Source of the DNA: Pirellulaceae bacterium
GTDB lineage: Bacteria; Planctomycetota; Planctomycetia; Pirellulales; Pirellulaceae
Direction of reading: 5' to 3'
NCBI GenBank assembly: GCA_013002105.1
Contig: JABDKS010000889.1
Location: 1 to 11,119 of the forward strand
DNA length: 11,119 nucleotides
The notes beneath the pieces were generated by a model. The model ran no database searches, was not told the origin of the DNA, and saw only the letters and a list, made by a program, of their open reading frames with translations. The translations under genes and the position numbers were made by a program. Every line of letters begins with the position of its first letter. Position 1 is the first letter of the stretch. Of the stretch, positions 6,912-11,119 are shown in pieces.

Positions 6912-7117
6912 CTTGCAGCAGGCATCGTCTGTCGCGACGGTCGAATCGCCTGAACGTGACTTTCCTTGAACGCTACCTCGGCTGGGGGAAGCGGTGCCGA
7001 TTTCGAGTCTCCTCTCGCCAACCGGGGCCTGTAAAACTTGCGTTTGACAATGCCGATGGATTACTGTGGGCACTCTCTTGTCTGATCTTCTCGTCTTTTC
7101 TCGTTGGAAATTCAGCG

Positions 7118-8062
7118 ATGGGTGATTTCCAGTCGCAATCTAGTCGCCGTACCGCGTTCACGTTGGTCGAACTATTAGTGGTGATCGCGATCATCGGTAT
7201 TTTGATCGGGCTGTTGATGCCTGGAGTTCAAGCTGCCCGCGAAGCGGCTCGGAACGTGCAATGCAAAAACAATCTCCACCAGTTGGGGCTTGCCTTTCAC
7301 ATGTACCACGATACCTATCGGCGGTTGCCGACCAATGCGCGTGGTCATAACTGGACGTCGCGAATTTTGCCGTACGTGGAACAGTCGGCGTTGTACGAGT
7401 CGATTGATTTCGAGTACTCGTGGAGCCACGTCAAAAACAAAGACGCCGTCAACAAGCGGCTTTCCGTCCTGCTGTGCCCGTCATCGCGAATATCGAGTGT
7501 TGATTGGGTCTATCTCTCGGGCGGACGAAAGGCGGGCCCGTGCGACTACGCACCGACGACATTCGTTTCCAGGCGTTTGGTGACGGCTGGTTATGTGCAG
7601 CCACGGTCCAATTACCAGGGCTTACTGTGGCGCAACAATGATCGCAAAAGATCCTTCAGAAATGCGTTGGACGGATTGTCCAATACATTGCTGCTGGCCG
7701 AGGACACGACGCGGCCTGAATTCTGGACCGGGCCGAAATTGGGACCCAGTTTTCTGCCCTCGACCGGTGGAAATCTGGGCGTCAGTAACGGCGTTGTGCG
7801 GGGTGCAGCCTGGGCCGATCCGGTCAATACGATTCCCATGCACGGGTTCACCCAGGATGGATTGCTATCGCCAGGGCCCTGTCCGATCAATTGCACGAAC
7901 AACAATGAAATGTTCTCGATGCACTATGCAGACGGCGTGAACGTGGTTTTGGCCGATGGTTCGGTTCGATTCCTGGTCGACACAACCGATATCGACATAG
8001 TAGCATCTCTGATCACCGTTCACGGTGGCGAGATTGTTGACATCGAGACGGTCGCACCCTGA
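7118..8062 (+). CDS. DUF1559 prepilin-like protein with type IV N-methylation signal (314 aa)
   Basis: Secreted pseudopilin-like protein of the DUF1559 (SBP_bac_10) family, greatly expanded in planctomycetes; its precise role is unknown. The ATG at 7118 gives a short basic leader (with SSRRTA, residues 8-13), cleavage predicted before Phe14, then FTLVELLVVIAIIGILIGLL with Glu at mature position 5 and the single hydrophobic helix. The conserved family block MPGVQAAREAARNVQCKNNL and YHDTYRRLP follow. Later family marks are LLCPSSR, CDYAPT, DGLSNTLLLAEDTTRP and the C-terminal DGSVRF (280-285). The residue before the cleavage site is Ala rather than the usual Gly. The frame is open upstream to 6908, where a GTG would overlap the ABC stop (GTGA), but that 70-residue extension has no recognisable content and would bury the prepilin leader. 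A modest GGAAA lies nine bases before the chosen ATG. Confidence 0.92.
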   Translation: MGDFQSQSSRRTAFTLVELLVVIAIIGILIGLLMPGVQAAREAARNVQCKNNLHQLGLAFHMYHDTYRRLPTNARGHNWTSRILPYVEQSALYESIDFEYSWSHVKNKDAVNKRLSVLLCPSSRISSVDWVYLSGGRKAGPCDYAPTTFVSRRLVTAGYVQPRSNYQGLLWRNNDRKRSFRNALDGLSNTLLLAEDTTRPEFWTGPKLGPSFLPSTGGNLGVSNGVVRGAAWADPVNTIPMHGFTQDGLLSPGPCPINCTNNNEMFSMHYADGVNVVLADGSVRFLVDTTDIDIVASLITVHGGEIVDIETVAP

Positions 8063-8199
8063 GTGACAGTCGTGGAATCCACTTTTCTGGTAATCCCACG
8101 TGCTCGGACTCCTGTGCGTGCGGCACGGAAATCGTTCAACGCTCACCGTGGACACGCCTGCCGCTGCTGTGGCTCACGTTTTCGTTGTTTGATATCTCT

Positions 8200-10014
8200 A
8201 TGCCGCTTCTTTCGCTCGAAAATCTCAGCATTGGTTTTCGTGGACCCGCTTTGTTGGACAACGTTTCGGCTCAAATCGAACCTGGCCAAAAAATTGGACT
8301 GCTCGGTCGCAACGGAGCGGGAAAAACGACCCTGCTGCGTATGTTCACCGGCAAAGTCGTCCCCGATGCGGGATCGATTACCGCAGCACCGGGTACGAAA
8401 ATCGCCCGCCTGACACAGGATGTTCCCCGCGATCTTACCGGTAGCATCCGCTCGATCGTGTTGGCCGGCCAAGACAGTGCTCACGAACCGGACGAACAAT
8501 GGCAAGTCGAACATGCGGTTGATTCGACTTTGTCACGCATGGAACTCGATGGCGATTTGTTGTTTGAATCGCTTTCCAGCGGGATGAAACGTCGTGTCCT
8601 CTTGGCTCGCGCGATCGCGGGCCAGCCCGACATTCTGTTGTTGGACGAACCAACCAACCACTTGGACATCCCGGCGATCCTGTGGCTCGAGGAGTTTCTG
8701 AGCCGATGGCGTCAAACACTGATCTTTATCACCCACGACCGATCGTTCCTGCAAAAACTGGCAACGCGCATCTGGGAGATTGATCGCGGCAAATTGTTTG
8801 ACTGGTCGTGCGATTACGAAACCTTCTTGAAACGCAAAGAGCAGGCGATCGCGGCCGAAGAAAAGCAGAATGCGTTGTTTGATAAAAAGTTGGCCGAGGA
8901 AGAAGTCTGGATTCGTCAAGGAATCAAAGCGCGCCGGACAAGAAACGAAGGGCGTGTTCGTGCCCTCAAGGCGATGCGCCTGCAACGTAGCGAACGGCGC
9001 GGCGGCGAAGGCAAGGCCAAACTGAATTTGCAGGCCGCCGATCGCAGCGGCGCATTGGTCGCGGAAGTAAAAGACGTCTCGTTTGCCTATGATGACGTGG
9101 CCATCGTCGACGACTTTTCGACCACGCTGATGCGTGGCGACAAGGTCGGAATTATGGGGCGAAATGGTGCCGGAAAAACAACGCTCCTGAAACTGTTGCT
9201 CGGTCAGCTTGAGCCGCAATCCGGATCGGTTCGATTAGGCACCAATTTGCAAGTCGCCTACTTCGATCAGCTTCGCGATACGCTCGATCCCAATAAAACG
9301 GTTCAGGAAAATGTCGGCGATGGGTCGGACCGGTTGCAGATCGGTGACAAAACCAAACACATACTCGGATACTTGCAGGACTTTTTGTTCACACCCGAGC
9401 GAGCAAGAACCGAGGTGCGCTTTTTGTCCGGCGGAGAACGTAATCGTGCATTACTGGCAAAACTGATGACGCAACCGGCCAACGTCATCGTGCTGGACGA
9501 ACCGACCAATGATTTGGACGCCGAGACGCTGGAGATGCTCGAAGAACAATTGGTGCAATTCGACGGGACGTTATTGATGGTCAGCCACGATCGAACATTC
9601 TTGAATAACGTGGTGACCAGTACCATCGTGTTCGAGGAAGATGGCGTTAACGAATATGTCGGCGGCTATGACGATTGGCAATCCACAATCGCCCGCAGGG
9701 ACCGCGAGTCCAGAGCGAAAGGGAACGGATCCAAGCAGAACAGCAAAAAATCCAAGTCGATCAATCGTGACTTGCCGCCGCCAATTCCGGTCGAGACCAA
9801 AAAGCTTTCGTACAACGAACAGCGTGAGCTCAAGCAGTTACCCGAGCAAATCGACAAGCTGGAAAAGAAGATTGCTAGTCTGCACGATGCGATGGGCGTC
9901 GCGGACTATTACCAACAAGGTGGCGACAAAATCGCCAAGGATGCAGCCTCGTTGCAGCAGGCCGAGGACGATTTGGCCAAAGTATTCGCACGTTGGGAAG
10001 AGTTGGAAGCGTAA
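8200..10014 (+). CDS. uup: ABC-F family ATPase, Uup-like (604 aa)
   Basis: Soluble twin-ATPase of the ABC-F family, with no membrane domain; relatives act on the ribosome or in translation-linked and DNA-linked quality control. Domain 1: Walker A GRNGAGKTT (36-44), degenerate signature LSSGM, Walker B with LLLDEPTNHLD and switch His in FITHDRSF. The interdomain linker is long, charged and probably coiled-coil, and contains WIRQGIKARRTRNEGRV, a hallmark of Uup. Domain 2: second GRNGAGKTT, canonical LSGGERNRALLAKL, IVLDEPTNDLD and VSHDRTF. The C-terminal tail of about 80 residues (KLSYNEQRELKQLPEQIDKL onward) is the basic/coiled-coil Uup-type domain. The ATG at 8200 fits the family start (MPLLSLENLSIGF); a TTG five codons earlier is less likely. 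No Shine-Dalgarno site is evident. The stop is followed within 22 bp by the first 295-bp repeat, and no standard terminator is seen. Confidence 0.94.
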   Translation: MPLLSLENLSIGFRGPALLDNVSAQIEPGQKIGLLGRNGAGKTTLLRMFTGKVVPDAGSITAAPGTKIARLTQDVPRDLTGSIRSIVLAGQDSAHEPDEQWQVEHAVDSTLSRMELDGDLLFESLSSGMKRRVLLARAIAGQPDILLLDEPTNHLDIPAILWLEEFLSRWRQTLIFITHDRSFLQKLATRIWEIDRGKLFDWSCDYETFLKRKEQAIAAEEKQNALFDKKLAEEEVWIRQGIKARRTRNEGRVRALKAMRLQRSERRGGEGKAKLNLQAADRSGALVAEVKDVSFAYDDVAIVDDFSTTLMRGDKVGIMGRNGAGKTTLLKLLLGQLEPQSGSVRLGTNLQVAYFDQLRDTLDPNKTVQENVGDGSDRLQIGDKTKHILGYLQDFLFTPERARTEVRFLSGGERNRALLAKLMTQPANVIVLDEPTNDLDAETLEMLEEQLVQFDGTLLMVSHDRTFLNNVVTSTIVFEEDGVNEYVGGYDDWQSTIARRDRESRAKGNGSKQNSKKSKSINRDLPPPIPVETKKLSYNEQRELKQLPEQIDKLEKKIASLHDAMGVADYYQQGGDKIAKDAASLQQAEDDLAKVFARWEELEA

Positions 10015-10036
10015 CGTTCAGGCGAACTGGCCGCAC

Positions 10037-10331
10037 AGTGTCGTTGTTCGCTCCGCGAACGTAACGAAAGATTCCAAAAAAGTGAACATCTCCCCCTGTT
10101 GCCGACCGGTTGCAACGATACGACGAACGGAGTGGTCAAAGTAGCCATCACGCTCCGCGTGATGCAGCCCGCCCGACCAAGATCACCGATGAAACGATCG
10201 GATCGTAGCGTGCGGCCACCATCGGCGATCGTCCTGTCTAGTCGAAGCAGCACGCGTTCTGCGACCAAGAACAAGATGTCGGTCAAGCACAAAGTCGGGC
10301 TTCGTCACGACGGAGCGTGACGGCAACTTTC
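10037..10331. repeat. 295-bp direct repeat, copy 1
   Basis: First of three head-to-tail copies with an exact 295-bp period. Internal stems: A, GTTCGC-TCC-GCGAAC (10046-10060), extended by CGTT/AACG with a 2-nt bulge; B, CATCACGCTCCGCGTGATG (10146-10164), an 8-bp stem with a TCC loop; D, GATCACCGATG (10181-10191) complementary to CATCGGCGATC (10220-10230) at 10 of 11 positions, enclosing the palindrome ACGATCGGATCGT (10194-10206); C, CGTCACG/CGTGACG (10303-10322). The 10-mer TCACGCTCCG of stem B recurs in reverse orientation in stem C, an inverted pairing like that of REP/BIME elements. A TTG-started frame of 73 codons exists on the plus strand but has no recognisable motif. I read the unit as non-coding. 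Confidence 0.9.
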
Positions 10332-10626
10332 AGTGTCGTTGTTCGCTCCGCGAACGTAACGAAAGATTCCAAAAAAGTGAACATCTCCCCCTGTTGCCGA
10401 CCGGTTGCAACGCTACGACGAACGGAGTGGTCAAAGTAGCCATCACGCTCCGCGTGATGCAGCCCGCCCGACCAAGATCACCGATGAAACGATCGGATCG
10501 TAGCGTGCGGCCACCATCGGCGATTATTCTTCCTCACCGAAACAGCGTCCGTTCTGCGACCAAGAACAAGATGTCGGTCAAGCACAAAGTCGGGCTTCGT
10601 CACGACGGAGCGTGACGGCAACTTTT
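10332..10626. repeat. 295-bp direct repeat, copy 2
   Basis: Identical to copy 1 at about 281 of 295 positions with no indels. Twelve of the fourteen differences fall in 10525-10549; the other two are single changes (10413 and 10626). Stems A, B and C are unchanged (B at 10441-10459). The variable block trims one pair from the long stem D and puts a stop codon into the minus-strand frame that stays open in copies 1 and 3, which argues against a minus-strand protein. Confidence 0.9.
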
Positions 10627-10880
10627 AGTGTCGTTGTTCGCTCCGTGAACATTACGAAAGATTTCGAGCAATGTGGCGTGCCTCCCCAATGCCGATCAGT
10701 CGCAACATTTCCGCAAACAGAGTGGTCAAAGTAGCCATCACGCTCCGCGTGATGCAGCCCGACCGACCAAGATCACCGATGAAACGATCGGATCGTCGCG
10801 TGCGGCCACCATCGGCGATCGTCCTGTCTAGCCGAAACAGAACGCGTTCTCCGACCAAGAACAAGATGTCGGTCAAGCAC
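10627..10880. repeat. 295-bp direct repeat, copy 3 (diverged left part, right end replaced)
   Basis: Starts exactly 295 bp after copy 2. The left part (about 10663-10720) is diverged, but the core from about 10721 to 10830 is almost identical to copies 1 and 2, including stem B (10736-10754) and stem D. Stem A is kept with one change (GTTCGC-TCC-GTGAAC), which remains paired as a G-U wobble if the plus strand is transcribed. Clear similarity ends at 10880. Stem C is absent and its place is taken by the 3' end of a minus-strand gene, whose stop codon at 10873-10875 is inside the repeat. Confidence 0.88.
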
Positions 10881-11119
10881 CAAGCTCGGTTCCGGGTGCC
10901 GTAAGCCAGCGATAGGGCACCCAAATCGCAGTCACGGCGATGATCAGTGGGATGGCAGTCTGGATCAGCTTGAACATCGACTCGCGGCGTTGAAAAGGCG
11001 TGGAGTAGTGGAGCGGAAAGAGCCCAAGGAACCAGTTCCATGTTTTTTCGGGGTTAGGTTGGCGGAAAAGCGGTCGACCGGCGTCATCCGATATAGGTGT
11101 GAAACTTGCCCAGCGGTGG
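10873..11119 (-). CDS. C-terminal 81 residues of an unidentified membrane protein
   Basis: The 3' end of a minus-strand gene entering from the right edge. The frame is open from 11118 down to the TGA at 10873-10875 and reads HRWASFTPISDDAGRPLF at the edge. It then shows a Trp/Phe-rich stretch (EKTWNWFLGLFPLHYSTPF), a basic turn (QRRES) and one clear hydrophobic segment (LIQTAIPLIIAVTAIWVPYR), and ends TAPGTELGA. The composition looks like real protein: one probable transmembrane helix close to the C-terminus, preceded by Arg residues. I do not recognise the family and assign no function. The last few codons and the stop coincide with sequence shared with the 295-bp repeat, so the repeat seems to have supplied the gene's end. 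A competing frame starting at an ATG near 11041 gives no protein-like sequence and is rejected. Confidence 0.6.
   Translation of the reverse strand, partial: HRWASFTPISDDAGRPLFRQPNPEKTWNWFLGLFPLHYSTPFQRRESMFKLIQTAIPLIIAVTAIWVPYRWLTAPGTELGA

Noticed and set aside
6908..7117. Translationally coupled GTG start of the DUF1559 gene overlapping the ABC stop codon
   Set aside because: It would add 70 residues of non-conserved sequence before the prepilin leader, which must be close to the N-terminus for processing.
8071..8086. Possible terminator after the DUF1559 gene (GTGG-AAT-CCAC followed by TTTT)
   Set aside because: The stem has only four pairs and the T run is short; too weak to call.
10099..10615. 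Two 73-codon plus-strand open frames (and a third at 10671-10904) giving near-identical Arg/Ser-rich peptides in the repeats
   Set aside because: Copies 1 and 2 would start at TTG and copy 3 at a different ATG. The peptides have no known motif, and differences cluster in one block with no sign of synonymous preference. The frame stays open mainly because the DNA itself is conserved without indels.
10037..10880. CRISPR array
   Set aside because: The repeat unit is 295 bp with no short repeat/unique spacer alternation, and no cas gene is present.
10652..11041. Minus-strand frame of 129 codons running from the membrane-protein region into repeat copy 3
   Set aside because: It overlaps, in another frame, the more protein-like C-terminal coding sequence ending at 10873. 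The equivalent minus-strand frame in copy 2 is interrupted by a stop.

Overview
The window looks like a stretch of chromosome from a planctomycete of the Rhodopirellula/Pirellulaceae type. This is inferred from gene content: a DUF1559 prepilin-like protein, a Tat-exported Gfo/Idh/MocA oxidoreductase, a leucine-rich-repeat lipoprotein, mostly weak or absent Shine-Dalgarno sites, and single genes facing alternating directions rather than long operons. No plasmid, phage or classical IS gene is visible.

Layout: (1) 1-889, minus, 5' part of cysS (cysteinyl-tRNA synthetase), which runs off the left edge. (2) 890-1565, non-coding, with short tandem duplications and hairpins; it ends in a good minus-strand terminator for the next gene. 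(3) 1566-2996, minus, Tat-exported Gfo/Idh/MocA oxidoreductase. (4) 2997-3614, divergent intergenic region with a 15-bp tandem repeat and a candidate promoter. (5) 3615-4937, plus, LRR lipoprotein with about 14 repeats of 24 residues. (6) 4938-5202, non-coding, with a 14-bp tandem repeat. (7) 5203-5715, minus, ispF of the MEP isoprenoid pathway. (8) 5716-5903, divergent promoter region with a perfect TATAAT and an adjoining 20-bp inverted repeat. (9) 5904-6911, plus, ABC-2-type exporter ATPase with no permease gene beside it. (10) 7118-8062, plus, DUF1559 prepilin-like protein. (11) 8200-10014, plus, ABC-F ATPase of the Uup type. (12) 10037-10880, three direct copies of a 295-bp element rich in hairpins. 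(13) 10873-11119, minus, C-terminal end of an unidentified membrane protein whose stop codon lies inside the third repeat copy.

The genes do not form an obvious pathway. cysS, ispF and uup are housekeeping-type genes (translation, isoprenoid precursors, ribosome-associated ATPase). The oxidoreductase, LRR lipoprotein and DUF1559 protein are typical envelope or exported planctomycete proteins. The most unusual part is the right end: the 295-bp units have identical spacing, no indels between copies 1 and 2, several conserved stems, and one short block in copy 2 that holds nearly all its differences. This looks like a non-coding structured or REP-like element, not a protein family. Separately, four intergenic sites carry 14-16-bp tandem repeats of unrelated sequence, which suggests a local habit of short tandem duplication between genes.
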